From: Adineta ricciae | Lineage: Eukaryota > Rotifera > Eurotatoria > Adinetida > Adinetidae | Direction: 5' to 3' | DNA length: 64,000 bases | NCBI GenBank assembly: GCA_905250025.1 | Contig: CAJNOJ010000058.1 | Coordinates: forward strand, 248,001 to 312,000 | Shown: positions 26,838 to 38,461 of the stretch, piece by piece | Numbering within the stretch: position 1 is the first letter of the stretch | How the letters are laid out: every line of letters starts with the position of its first letter | The notes under the pieces: model-generated | Databases searched by the model: none | Told to the model about the DNA's origin: nothing | The model's input: only the letters and a program-made list of their open reading frames with translations | Translations under genes and position numbers: made by a program

Positions 26838-27138
26838 CGATCAGTTGTCTTGTGTTAGACGAGTTATATCTATTGGTCAATCGGAAAAAGGCGAACAAGT
26901 GCATTGTTAACAATTGGCTATCGTATTTATTTTTGATATCATAAGCTAGAAATGAAACAATCCTGGATTGTCTGATAACGACACCTACTCTCTACTTCTT
27001 ACTCGAAAAATCAGTACCAGAATTTTTCCCGGGAAAAGACATACATTAAACGAAACATCTCAATGAATTGCATACTTTGCCAATTATTTCGCCTAAGCAA
27101 ATACTCATCCCGCACTTTGCAATGCTATTTGCTTTTCT

Positions 27139-27680
27139 TTAACCAAATATGAAATAGACATTTAGTTTATTGATGTGATACAGTATTTTATTGGCAACAA
27201 ACACAGAAAATATTTCGAGATCTCTAGAAGGTATAGTACTATCCATAGCACTGTCGCTATATGCTGCTGTGAACACAAAGAAACAGCCATATGGTCCATT
27301 GGTTGCATAAACTGTTGTTTTGAAGCCATGTTTATCTTTGCGACTGACGAAGATCCTTTGCTTTTCATATGGTTTTCCATTTATTTCTATTTCCTCCACA
27401 ATTTCATCGATATTTTCTGTTGGATAATCTGTCGAATCCTTGTGATCATATTTTCAATAAATCTACACTGTTCAGCATCGTTTAACGCATGTGACATCTT
27501 AATAGTGAAGCCAACAATTTCTGCACTGATCTTGTCAGCGTGTACATCCGGTGAATAGTTGGAGAAATTGCAAAAGATTATGAAAACGAGAGATATTTTG
27601 TCATCGATATTTAAACTACAACTAGGCAAAGTCGACGTATTTAAGTCGGTGGCTTTCTTGTGTATGAAAGTGATTTGCAT
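27139..27680 (-). pseudogene. Decayed tandem copy of the secreted glycoprotein
   Basis: Two overlapping open frames meet near 27400-27460 and cannot be joined without a frame change. The upstream frame starts MQITFIHKKATDLN and has no signal peptide. The downstream frame has EINGKPYEKQRIFVS and NGPYGCFFVFTAAYSD, aligned with MNGFKYVEQ and NGYLFTFTMTYQN of the intact gene 400 bases away. The first exon with the signal peptide is missing. A short unrecognised intron remains possible but no GT-AG pair near the junction was found. Confidence 0.6.
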
Positions 27681-30627
27681 GATCACTTAACACTGGAATT
27701 TATGTTGTCAAATATGGGCATTCTCTGTTTCCAGGAAACATTTGGATTAACTCTCCGGTGAAACCTTGTTTCTTCTCTTGTCATTCTGTGTCTCATACAA
27801 ATGCATACAGGTATATCTTCTCAGTTTGTTGATCTTTTAGTCGACATGAAAGCTCGATCCTTTCAGTTTCCAACTCGAAAGTTGAACTTATTATTCATTT
27901 CATTATTTTTTTTGCAGCTATAATTGACGGAGCAAACGTTCCATCAGTGTTTTCTTTCATCTTACTCGAATAATTTCTCATTGGAATGGTTGTATCTCTA
28001 TTTATCTTTCTCTCTTTGCTACTATTGATATCGAAAGTCGAATCCACTACTGTTTATATTATTTCTAACAAATGCATATGGTCGTCGTTCGAGCATTTCT
28101 CTGCCGTCATGGTACAAGTTCGAAAATGTTCTTATCGCAATCGAGAATTATCGAAGAGATGATACGAAAAACAATGAGTGTAATTCAGACAAGAATTCAG
28201 GATGCTCTCTCTATTCGAGCCATCTCGGTTTTTTTTTGCAACGTCTGTTCAATCGATGACGACGAACGATTTTCGATTCATTTATCCAAGATATGTTCAG
28301 ATCGCTTGCTCGATGGCAAATGTCGTGAATTCCTTGTTGATGCACGTATGTACGCTTCAGTCAATGGTAAAACAATGCTCATTCAACGAATATCATCAAA
28401 ATTGTGTCGACGAATTGGAATCGAGTTTAGTCAATTTCAATCATTCGCGAACGATCTTCGTATCTGATTTGCCTCCGTCATCATCAACGACGAAAGTAGA
28501 TTTTCAAACGAGCTTTGATGAACTCCGTGCAGTTTTGTGTTCACACTCGTATTCATCGGATCGAGCCGGTCGTTGAACTCGGTACGATCATGAGATTATT
28601 AATCGAGAGTATGCGCAAGACCAAAACCAAAACTTCTAGTAGAAAATGTAAATCCCTCAAAGAGTACATCAAATTCGACTGGTGTCGATCTCTCTTCGCA
28701 TTCAAAAGTGTGATTATGATCGGCGTCACTTCCGTCTTCATCGTGGTTCCAAAGTTAGCGGATGCGTTTGAAACGATCTATGGATTTTAGTCGTACTTTG
28801 TATGACGTGAGGTGATACTATCGGCGGTGCTTTCGTTGCAATGTGAATGAGGTTAATTTTTCTCATGGATTAAGTGAAAGATAACATCCAAAGTATGAAG
28901 ACAACATTCTTTATGGAGATGGTAACGAGTTTGAAGTCTGCTTTACAAACATTGGACATTTGTTGAAAAAAATATTGATTCGATTCATACTGTTTATGAT
29001 AAAGTTTTTCAATATGAACATTCGGAAACGATTTCAATCGATTTCTCCCGATAAACAGATATTTCAGTGTCCAACACAATCATTTTCATCGGATCATCAG
29101 TGCTCAACAATCTCTGGTCGAGAATGCATTTAGTAAACTATCGTTTCTCTGCTTTATTTAGGCTATGAGAATCAGTAAATGTTCGAATGATGATGAAAAA
29201 CAAATCTAAGAGCTGCGCACATATGCGGCCGATGATCTTTTCCTTCCTGATTTTCACGATCAATTAATTGATTCAATTCGACAATTGCACGACTGTTTGA
29301 ATCTTTGGTCGAGATATTTTCCTGCGGCTCAGATAAAATGTTTTCAGTCAATACGTGGAGTATTTCATCATCGAAAATGGCTGAAGAAAAAGAATCTTTT
29401 ACAGTACGAATATTGCCTTGTAGAACTTCATCGAACAGTTTACCGTCTTCATGTGTTCGAGCAGTAATAGAAAAGTGTGAACAACGCGAGAAGGAAACCG
29501 ATAACCGTCATATATCTCGTATAGTTTTGAAGCACAGAATCTGGATATTCTTTTTCTCTATGCAAAATTTTCCTAGACTGTTTCTGCTATGAGGAAAGCG
29601 CTTTCGAAAAATTATACAAGACACTATGTTCGTGCGTTACCAAAACTTAAGTTTTAGAAATATTTCGACTGAACTAAAAGGTTTTTTAAGCTCGAATTAA
29701 TTCTCTGCTTACTCTTTATTGACTACCCAACGAACATATAGGTTTTTGATTTCCGTGAAATTTTTGTCTGTGCGTTACTCACCAATATTTTACCCTCAGA
29801 AAATCCAAATGACTAGACATTTCAGGCTCAAACTTGTAGGTATTTTGGAATTTATCTATCTACATGTGTAGTGAAAATTACAAGTCTGTATCTCTTACTG
29901 TTCTTCAAATATCCCCGTTCCAAGTTGAAAAAAACGGCTGTGCATTATCTGCATTTTAGCTGGACATCAACAAGCAGCAGATAGTGTGCTTACTCATTAC
30001 CTCAGCCGATATGTTCGAGGTGTAAATACAAATTGTATCGTTCTGTATGCGACTAATGATCACCCAGGCTCGATTTTTATCGCTGTTTCATTAATGTATC
30101 ATTCAACAACACGATTCACTCAAGCTGCATTAGACCTTGGAGCGACCATTTGTACTCTATTTGAAGCAGAAAGATCTGATTTGTATCGATTTTTCTAAAG
30201 TATTTTGATTTCAATCACTATCTGTGCATTTTTGAACCGATTGGTATCGGCTATATAAATTCAGTTGAGCTTTTGTCGTTCGTGCGAACATTTACATAAC
30301 TGATCACATTGCACGGAGTCCATAGTCCGTATCGATTTGATTTCAGGTAGAAAAAACAACATACTCATTATGAAAGTTCATACTAAGTGCGTTTTTGCGA
30401 TTGCATTCTTCTTTTCACCTTTTGCGCGTATCAAAACAATATACGCGATGACTCAATATTAAGGTCATTGATTCGATGCACACTTTTTGTACTTTCTGTA
30501 TGAAAACAATCCGTGAGTCATAGTTCACAAACGACATAATTTATTAATGAAACCAATGAGTAAAAATCATACATGTGAAAGAAAAATAAAGTCACCCACT
30601 CGTAGATGAGAGAAAATGTTAAAAAAT
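27681..30627. other. Gene-poor region with coding-like fragments
   Basis: Plus-strand open frames at 28072-28467 and 28202-28576 overlap in different frames and look like one broken gene. A second fragment near 29205-29470 reads LRTYAADDLFLPDFHDQLID and ends in unrelated sequence. A third, 29950-30198, is entered separately. None has a recognisable domain and none has a clear start. The region probably holds one or more decayed genes. Confidence 0.4.
29950..30198 (+). pseudogene. Isolated coding-like fragment
   Basis: An open frame follows an acceptor-like TTTTAG at about 29958: AGHQQAADSVLTHYLSRYV and NTNCIVLYATNDHPGSIFIA, then a stop. Composition is protein-like (ordered alternation of hydrophobic and polar residues), but no upstream exon or domain is identified. 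It may be the last exon of a decayed gene. Confidence 0.35.
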
Positions 30628-31344
30628 TTAGACTAGTTTCTTCGCAAAGCACAATGCCACTAGAGCTGTTGATACGGTGAATGATGGCAAAATCATCGGT
30701 GAAGATGATTTTGTTGTTACGGTTACACTAATAGTAGTATTAACGGCAGGGGTGGTGGTCGTCGAATTAGTTATGCTCGTAACAACTGTAGTCGTAGTAG
30801 TGATCGCATTATTCATAATGGTGGTAGTGGTAGTACCACCATTGCTCATGGTAGTAGTTGTGGTAGCACCAACAGCGCTCGTGATAGTGGTTGTGGTAGC
30901 ACCAACAGCGCTCGTGATAGTGGTTGTGGTAGCACTATCGTCGTTCATGATAGCGGTCGTGGTAGCAGCGTTTGCAATAGTAGTTGTGGTGATGGCCGCG
31001 CCGCTTATCCCTTGATTATTGCACAGATCCGTACTACAGCAGGTTATGTTCCAGACACCATTTGTTTGGTTCCTGTTTGAGCAGCTTATTGGATCTGTAA
31101 GAGCATAGAACCATTTCGTAACGTTGTTTTGTAATTCACTGCTGGTGCAAAACGTTGAGTCTGGACAATAACTTTGAAAACTTGCGCAAACACAACCTGT
31201 GGTGGCATTGCATGAATCTGTCTGATTATTAGAGTTTATTGTTGTTACTGTCCCAGTTCCATCGATAGTACTCAGATAGCATTGCAGCGTGTGAACACTT
31301 TGAAGAGTAAAAAGAAAAATAACGAAATAAGAGAGTAAAGACAT
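30628..31344 (-). CDS. Ly6/uPAR-type GPI-anchored protein with Thr-rich stalk
   Basis: 238 aa, single exon. Signal peptide MSLLSYFVIFLFTLQSVHT. The three-finger domain covers about residues 20-110: it starts LQCY, has about ten Cys and ends in CCSTDLCNN, the hallmark of Ly6/uPAR proteins. A mucin-like stalk of about 90 residues follows, built of TTTT blocks (for example SAVGATTTTIT, present twice in tandem). A hydrophobic C-terminus (LPSFTVSTALVALCFAKKLV) fits a GPI signal. It is likely displayed on the outer cell surface with a heavily O-glycosylated spacer. Partner unknown. The antisense strand of the stalk also stays open because of the repeat, which is an artefact. Confidence 0.85.
   Translation of the reverse strand: MSLLSYFVIFLFTLQSVHTLQCYLSTIDGTGTVTTINSNNQTDSCNATTGCVCASFQSYCPDSTFCTSSELQNNVTKWFYALTDPISCSNRNQTNGVWNITCCSTDLCNNQGISGAAITTTTIANAATTTAIMNDDSATTTTITSAVGATTTTITSAVGATTTTTMSNGGTTTTTIMNNAITTTTTVVTSITNSTTTTPAVNTTISVTVTTKSSSPMILPSFTVSTALVALCFAKKLV
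30861..30926 (-). repeat. 33-bp perfect tandem duplication inside the stalk
   Basis: Two identical 33-base units encode the 11-residue unit SAVGATTTTIT twice. More diverged units flank it (GGTTTTTIM, NAITTTTTVV). A likely source of stalk length variation between alleles. Confidence 0.85.
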
Positions 31345-32718
31345 TTCGGGTTGAGTTATTGGTGCGAATGAGCGAATAATATACCTATATATAGTCAGCG
31401 CGATTGATGAAACAGTTCGATCGGCCCAATAAAAAAATCAAACGTGTGACGTCATTTGTTTAAAACAACACGCCTTTCCTAAAGCGTTTACACCTGCAAC
31501 TACGTGCTTATATTTTCGTAGAATCAACGACCGTGGCTATCGCATCGAAGAGAAAAAGTATGATAGACACTATAAATATACTTTTGTATTCATCAGAGTC
31601 AATCAAAAAGAACGGCGAAAAGAAACGAATTCTGCATAAACTGAGGAGAAATTACTTTTACATATACAAGCACCCATTTCACCTGCCTTTTCTCATTTAT
31701 GCTATTTATCAATAACACGTAGCAAAATGCATGCCCTCAGTTTCTGTTTTTCTGATCGAATAGATTCGATATATGTATAATGGCAATTTATAAACATATG
31801 CAGTTAACATCTAAACAATAACTATGCTCATATACCAGTTCCCGCTCTTAATTACACCTCAATTTTCATAGTTTTTAGTTTTCAAAACTAATTGAATACA
31901 AGGTACCACGAAGGATAGTGTTCTATGGTATCTTCATAAAATGGTAAACTTCCTGTCACTTCCATAGGGTTCTACATTAAATACAAAAATGATAAAGTAA
32001 AAAAATTCCATGAAACAAAATTACATTCGTAATGCATAACGAATACAAAAATGTACTTTTAAGTATTGAATGTACTATTAAATAAACCTTTTATCTAATT
32101 TCATAGATGACTAATCTTACCTTGCTCATTATCGAAGTGATTCATCTATGATCGATAAAGATCCCCATTTAAAATAATCGATAGCATTCCCATTTCCTAG
32201 ATCTCCGTTCAAACTACACCGTACATCCAGGTAACCAAGACATAAGTTGCTTAACTATTATTGCAATGATATGAACGTACTCAAACGCTTGTTGCAATCG
32301 CTGACAATAGCCAATCAACTTGACGACCTGAAAGATTTTTTGAGGTGAGTAATGATATTCGACGCATATCGGTGTTAACTTTTGCGGATCAAACCGCTGA
32401 AGAGTGTCCAAAGTCAACGATGGTTGATCTGACCAAATGTACACGATGTATATCTGAATAGTTCAATGAACTAAACGGAATGAAAGTGTGTGCCTGTTGT
32501 GCAATGCAGGTGGGTCATTTATATATGTTTCATTTTTAAAGAAAATCATCTTGATGATGATGATGATTGCGTTTGTATTTACAATTTTCTTTTGAAATAC
32601 TATGTATAAATGAATCGAATTTGATTTGAACTTTCTCGAGAAACGGAAATAAATCGATTTATTATCAATAAGTCGTTTATCAAACAAAAAAGGAAAGAAG
32701 GAGCGAGAATTTTAAGAA
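31345..32718. other. Intergenic, 1.4 kb
   Basis: AT-rich. Minus-strand open frame 32214-32444 (MYIWSDQPSLTLDTLQRFD) is short and has no domain; not supported. A small ATGATG run near 32550 (TGATGATGATGATG). Confidence 0.35.
31385..31394 (-). promoter_or_regulatory. TATA box of the Ly6-like gene
   Basis: CTATATATAG about 41-50 bases upstream of the ATG, giving a very short 5'UTR if used. Confidence 0.5.
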
Positions 32719-33592
32719 TTAGTATCCATATAATTGCAATTCGGAGTATTGAGCACAGTCCAATACTTGTCGTACACTCAAAATAAGAAATCGGTAGTTC
32801 TTATATCGATTTGAATTAGGGAACATTTGGATCGTACCGCATCTACGTCTCCCAGTATCAGATTTTAGATCACTGTCGCCAACATAGATCAAAGACCAGC
32901 TGAAACCCACAAGAAGATCTGTTCCTGAATGATTACTTCCTTCCAGTGTCACTAAGATAGGATCACGTCCAGGATAATCGTCGCCTGTGCATATTTGAAA
33001 TCCAGTTACCAGTGGCGCACTACGTTTTAACTCGATATGCAAACCCGTTTGTGAACCACATCCACAAATCTGCGTATTAGCTGCACAACGGCCAAAATTA
33101 ACATATTTTGTGGCAATGTTTCCATCACATGCATTACTTGGTGACTCGTCAGAATGATATTGACCAGTACCATTGGTGTATGGTAATGCTATTGTACTAT
33201 TATAGCCCATGAATGCTTCGTATACACCGTAGATTGTGTCATTGGGAGTAATAAGTGGTAGCAGATCTGAAAAATTCTGATAAAACCTTTCTTTTCTCTG
33301 CGTTAACTGTTTGAACACGTTACCTTTCTTTATCAGTGATCTTGCGTCGGTCATTACAGTTGTTACTACGAACTGTTTATTGACGACAGTCGATGAGCTT
33401 GTGGATTTTGCCGTCTTTTTCAAGCTCTTGCTGGCCACATAGAACGAAACGATACTACCTACTACGATTAAAATAGTAATAAGAGTGAAATAAATCAGGC
33501 ATGTCAGTTTTCGTTTAGAAGCGAATTTACATCTAAAAATGAAAAGATTTCCTTGATTGATTATTTCTATCTCACACACAATGTCTATACAT
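32719..33592 (-). CDS. Type II membrane protein with discoidin-like extracellular domain
   Basis: Main exon 33532-32719. The frame runs back through an acceptor (TTTTTAG) with no ATG, so a first exon is needed. The best fit is 33592-33576 (MYRHCV) with a 43-bp intron, giving 276 aa; this first exon is uncertain. One membrane segment (LIYFTLITILIVVGSIVSFYV) near residues 17-40 is preceded by basic residues, so the C-terminus is outside. The ectodomain ends in YRFLILSVRQVLDCAQYSEL and QLYGY, with ACDGNIATKYVNFG before it: the usual marks of F5/8-type galactose-binding folds. Cys pairs (CAANTQICGCG) suggest disulfides. Likely a cell-surface binding protein; ligand unknown. Confidence 0.7.
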
Positions 33593-34984
33593 GCGATTTG
33601 ATCGAGCAGACGGGTTGCATGTTGGTAACTAAAATAAACGAACGATTTATAAAAGTATATTCTTTGATCTATTATAAATTACATTCTGAACGTCGACTTT
33701 ACTCGTTTGCATCATTTATGTGGAATTCGTGTATTTTGAACAGCTAGACACACATCAAGACTGAAATAAACCGGTACCATCTACTTTGCAGGCAATGATA
33801 TACATAAATATACGAGCTGTCTACCGATGCCGAAGACTATCTCGTGTTCAAGTTTGAATTTCGAACAAAATGGAAGCAGATGCCAGTGATTAGCTCCTGT
33901 AAATATTTACGAACAGCATCTGCTCACCAACTGCTCAAATATTTAATACACATTCAAGCTTCAGCTTTCTCTTATTCCTGTCGACGTTAAACCGAAACAC
34001 AATGACCAACGATAAAAAAATTTCGTTTCTTCCAACCGGTGCATCTGTTTGTATGTTGCAACACAAGTGTCTTTTCAACATGCTTGTTGTTTGATTTTTC
34101 ACCGATTCTCTGTTGAATTTCACAAGTTATGCTTCAAAGATATACATCTGGTTAGATATTTATCAAGTTTCCTTTTCTTTATGTGCAGTAGGATATGACA
34201 TGCTTTTCAGAAACTCATGATTTTCATAACTTTTAACAAATAACTCTCTTCTCTATACATAAGCTCGCTATTTGTAAAAGACTATACAACGTCTTGTGGT
34301 ACTACAATCAATTTATCACACTCGCATCTTTCTCACCCTCAAACGCTATTGACATTTGAACTACTATTTTCGAAGAATTGTGCATTCGCCGTAGAATTTG
34401 TTTTCATAGTCAAATGTTATTCTTTTCTACTAACTTTACTGTGCGAATCGGTACATTAAGACGTCAAGATTCTTTTAGCAACATAGAATTACACCATACT
34501 ACCAAAAATAGTCTCGTTGTCTAAAAACTGGAAGTGTTGTGTAGATCTAAACGTTTGAGTTGATTACTGATTATCATCTCATTTATTTCATGAATATCTG
34601 CCCTATAAACCGTTCTGAAATCTCCTGAGCACGTGTTTGATACTGCGTAGGATTACTGAATTATTAGAAGTATGTCACATGGAGAAGACGACATATACTG
34701 TATTTTGGATTCTTCTTTTCCAATCAATCGGCCAGCATTTTTACTCAATATTATGTTTTATTACCTATCATGTCGTATACCTGAGGAAATCATTGATTGC
34801 TCAACGTTAAATCAGATATTGTACTATAATACGATTGACGAAGATGCACTTTTCCCAAATAAAAACAAAAGAAATTTGACAGCGCACCTTGGTAGGAATT
34901 CTTAGAAATTCAAAATTATTACAGCTCGAACTTTGCCTCTTGAATAAGAATGCAACCCCAAGATGGACACTACCTATTCTCTTG
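33593..34984. other. Intergenic, 1.4 kb
   Basis: Mostly featureless AT-rich DNA. A plus-strand open frame at 34672-34905 starts with a true ATG (MSHGEDDIYCILDSSFPINR), has a potential donor GTAGGA near 34890 and an acceptor TTACAG near 34924, and could be a small gene or remnant, but nothing identifies it. Confidence 0.35.
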
Positions 34985-37900
34985 TCACTCGAGCTTGGAT
35001 TGTTTGTAGACTGTAAACAAAAGATGTTGTAATTCAATCAGGAAGTTTTCTCGGAATTCTTCTTCACAGTCTTGATCTGTACTATATTGACCAATCGGAA
35101 AGCGAAGCATTTTACCATTCACTGGACTACTGATCGAGAATGTAATCATCCGTTCCTTCTCAAGAAAACTTGTCAAGCACACAACAATAGTAGGACAATA
35201 ACGAACCATGTTTCGTTGCGACTCACAATACATAAAGATGTCCTAATTCTGATGTTCATCAAGTAGACTGTATGAATTACTCAACCAAATGCAATTGCTA
35301 TATGACCAAGAGTATCGTTGATTATAGAGTTTGGAAAAGATTTGTTTCGCTTTAGAGAATGCGTACGACACCTTGACAAAGATATTTTGCTGAGCAATCG
35401 ATTGTCGGGGAAGTAACTGTTTTGGTACCTGTGCAATCGAAAGTGTACAATGAGAAATCTCTTCGATGGAATGTAAATTTTTATCAGAAGGGCAGATGAG
35501 TTCACATATGGATTCTAATCGATCTTCTAAACCATCGATCGTCCATGGCGGATAATCAGGATAGCCGAAAGCATAATTAAATGTGTCATTTAGATATCTC
35601 GTCAAGCATTTGACATCATCCGACTTCTTTTTCTTTGAGTCTATAAAGTGAGCTAGGTACATTATTAAAAAAAAGTGCTTCAAAACTTACATTGCGTGAC
35701 AATTTCAATTTCTAGACGCTCTCGAGCATCATTCTGCTCATGTGGAAGAATTTTACCATCATCATCATGCGTTGGCATCGTATGTGTTATTAACCAGAAG
35801 AGTAAAGCACCGATGCTCGTTGTATCGATCGAGGCAAGCCATTGTGAAACTTTCGTATTCGATTGCCGTGGTTTACACCAACTTTGTTTTCATAGGGAAT
35901 CAGAACAAATATTTGTTTCCGATTTAATATGAGCATTTGAAAAACTTATCATAGTTAGTTTTACGTGTTCGATCCACATTGGCGTAGAATCGTATTCGAT
36001 CATAATGTGTTTCAGTTGTAAGTTTTTATGACATACACCTTAGGAATGAATACATTTGATGATCGTCAGTACCTTTTGAGCTAATTGAACTGCTTGAAGT
36101 ATGTCTAAAACATGATTACCTTTTCGTTGAATGAATTCTTCAAGTGATAATCCCGGTGCACGTTTTATAATCGTCCAGCGATTATCATCCTTTGCGGAAT
36201 AATCGATCAGTTGAGATACATTATCAATATCTGAATAAAATTCAATGCTATGGAAATGATCTGGACTCATGATACTCACCTTCCTGAATTGTCAACGCTT
36301 GTAGTTCATTATTATTTACGCATCTCTTGAAAACAACGAGCTGTTTTCGTTTTAACTTGTCGCTTATTAACAAGACTCGACCTTTCTTATCTAGTTTTTT
36401 TGCTATCTCCCACTGATTACTCAAATCAGCACTAGCTAATATCACTAAATAAATTAGAACTTATCTTATAATAAAGTGAAGATCAGTTCGACTCACATTT
36501 CGACGAACAGTTCCAACCGTTAGTGGCGAATATCGATTGATTACTCGATTTTGGTTCTTGATATGCCGCGATACTCGAATCCGCACTATCGCTTGAACAA
36601 GATGAGTCACAACTACATGTACGACGAGATGGAAATGTATTCGTCTCAAGTTGACACTGTAATGTATTATACTCATCAAGCGTACGTTCATGGCATTCTT
36701 CGAAGAGTCTCGGTGCTGATTTGATGGTTTTCAATTTGATTGCGTAGCCAGTTTTTTTGATCGTGTGGGTAGACATAGTACTTATTATCTGGATGCTTTG
36801 ATAGGCTGGATAAACACCCTCATTTTTATTCGGTATGAATCTTTGGGCTCGATCATTGTTCGTCGCAATTCACGGAAATGACCATAGGCACAATCAGATG
36901 CTGAACAGGTTGAATAATTGGTACATGCGATATGTTGGCAATCGCATTTGTCAGCTTCACGATTATAGCAACCAACTTGAAAAAACTTACACAGATCTGT
37001 TGTTTCTATATCGTTAGAACGCTGTATATTCAAATTGTCATGAAATTGACCGTTCCATTTTTTCACAAAATCGCTCGCAACTTCCAGAAGATTGGTTACA
37101 CGAATACGGTACTTTTGGGCTGATCGCTGTAAATCGAGTACTTCAGTTGTTACTGGTTGCGAACAATGGCGCTCACCTTTTTCTATGTCGATATAGACAG
37201 ATTTAATTTGATGTGGCTTATTTAACAAAGCTTTATCCACGGAATCGTAGCTATACAAAAATGAATGAAGAGAAACAATATCATCTCAACAATTATGATA
37301 AATATACTCGAAAAATTCGACTAGACAAAGACCATTGTCTTCACTGATGGAAATATGTTTATTTGTCCATATTTGTCTTGGAAGTATTCCTGTATATCTT
37401 CTTTGATTAGTTGATTTTCAATACCGTGGGCAAGGTGAGTTGTGACGCCTAATTTCCCTTTCAAACGACCTTTATCAAGCACTGATCGGTAAACTTAACC
37501 GAACTGTATCGTTTGTTTTGACCTGAACAGATATTGGTGATTCCTTGTTCATCTAGATAAACACTACGTATCTTTCTTTACCTGATTCTAATGGAACGCT
37601 GTATATTTGTACTTGGTATTCTTTTGATAAGAATGCTCGCAATGATTCTTCAGTAAGACGTTTGTCTAGCTTTTCGAAGAAGACTTTTGTTTTATTGGCT
37701 TTTGAAGGTATTTGTGTTTAATCTAAAACTATGCCACAATCATTTTCGATTTCACAGTGAGACCGTCCTCAGTCAAACTTACCGAGTTGAATGTAGATTG
37801 TAAAGAAAATCTTGTCATTATTTATACACAAAAAAACCCAGATACTTGGCATCTTTTATCTTTATTAAACCAATCGAAACGTCTTTGATGGAAGCGTATT

Positions 37901-38054
37901 GGAAATAAGATCTGCTATTATTACGTGAATCATAATCAATGCGGCAACTGTTGCGTGTTTGTCGTACAGACACGTATTTACAAAGAATGTATTGATTTCT
38001 TATTCTCTTCCTTTGATCATGAAATTTATTTATAGCTGTCATTATTACACTCAC
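34985..38054 (-). pseudogene. Decayed RRM-RRM-Cys-rich-pseudokinase gene
   Basis: Read in minus direction. About 37720-37590: RRM1 (KVFFEKLDKRLTEESLRAFL), then an intron and KRYSSVKFTDQ. About 37470-37150: RRM2 (HLAHGIENQLIKEDIQEYF, then NGLCLVEFFE and YDSVDKALLN). About 37000-36880: a CCCH-like Cys cluster (CKFFQVGC, CDCQH, CSASDCAYGH). About 36440-35250: a kinase-like domain with VVFKRC, a catalytic-loop equivalent VCHKNLQLKHIMI (HKNL instead of HRDL) and ISF where DFG is expected. Lesions: frame changes near 37480, 37360 and 36860; in-frame stops at 36040-36042, 35890-35892 and 35243-35245. A further open stretch, 35233-34985, continues beyond the last stop. The piece at 38054-37818 is probably the N-terminus. 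Normal introns remain (for example GTGAGT near 36290). It is therefore a once spliced gene, now broken at six or more places. Confidence 0.7.
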
Positions 38055-38118
38055 ATAACGAAATGAACAAAAATTAAGAAAGTAGAAAAAGTTTTATGAA
38101 CTGAAGTGAATATTGAGG

Positions 38119-38461
38119 TCAACAATCTCCAGTGTTTGGTGTGCAGAATACCATGGAACTACTGCATCCCTTACATCGTTCACCCTCTGGACAGCCCGTG
38201 ACCAAACATGACTCTTCTGTTCGCTTAGCTTTAGTAAGCCAAGCTGTGGTAAAAACTTGAGTCAGTGTTGAGGTAGAATCAACATGGAAACCAAGTTTAT
38301 CATCCTTGAATAAATCTGGTAAATCTGAACAGATAATTGTTATGAATTAAGTTTTGATTCATTGATGTGATCGTTTCAAATAAAAACTCACTTGGCGCTG
38401 CCCAGATATGTTGTGTGATGACCAGTAAGTAGGTGACAACGATAACGATCATTTTGGCCAT
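38119..38461 (-). CDS. Secreted Cys-rich peptide, intact copy of a tandem pair
   Basis: Exons 38461-38392 and 38324-38119, intron 67 bp with GTGAGT donor; 91 aa. Signal peptide MAKMIVIVVTYLLVITQHIWA. The mature part contains LGFHVDSTSTLTQVF, then a Cys cluster C-x4-C-x5-C-x2-C (CLVTGCPEGERCKGC) and two more Cys at the end (VFCTPNTGDC). Family not recognised. The related copy lies 1.4 kb upstream in its own direction. Homology of the two includes about 200 bases of 5' flank. Confidence 0.8.

Noticed and set aside
30677..31015. Plus-strand Val-rich frame
   Set aside because: It is the reverse reading of the Thr-repeat stalk (ACN codons read as GTN).
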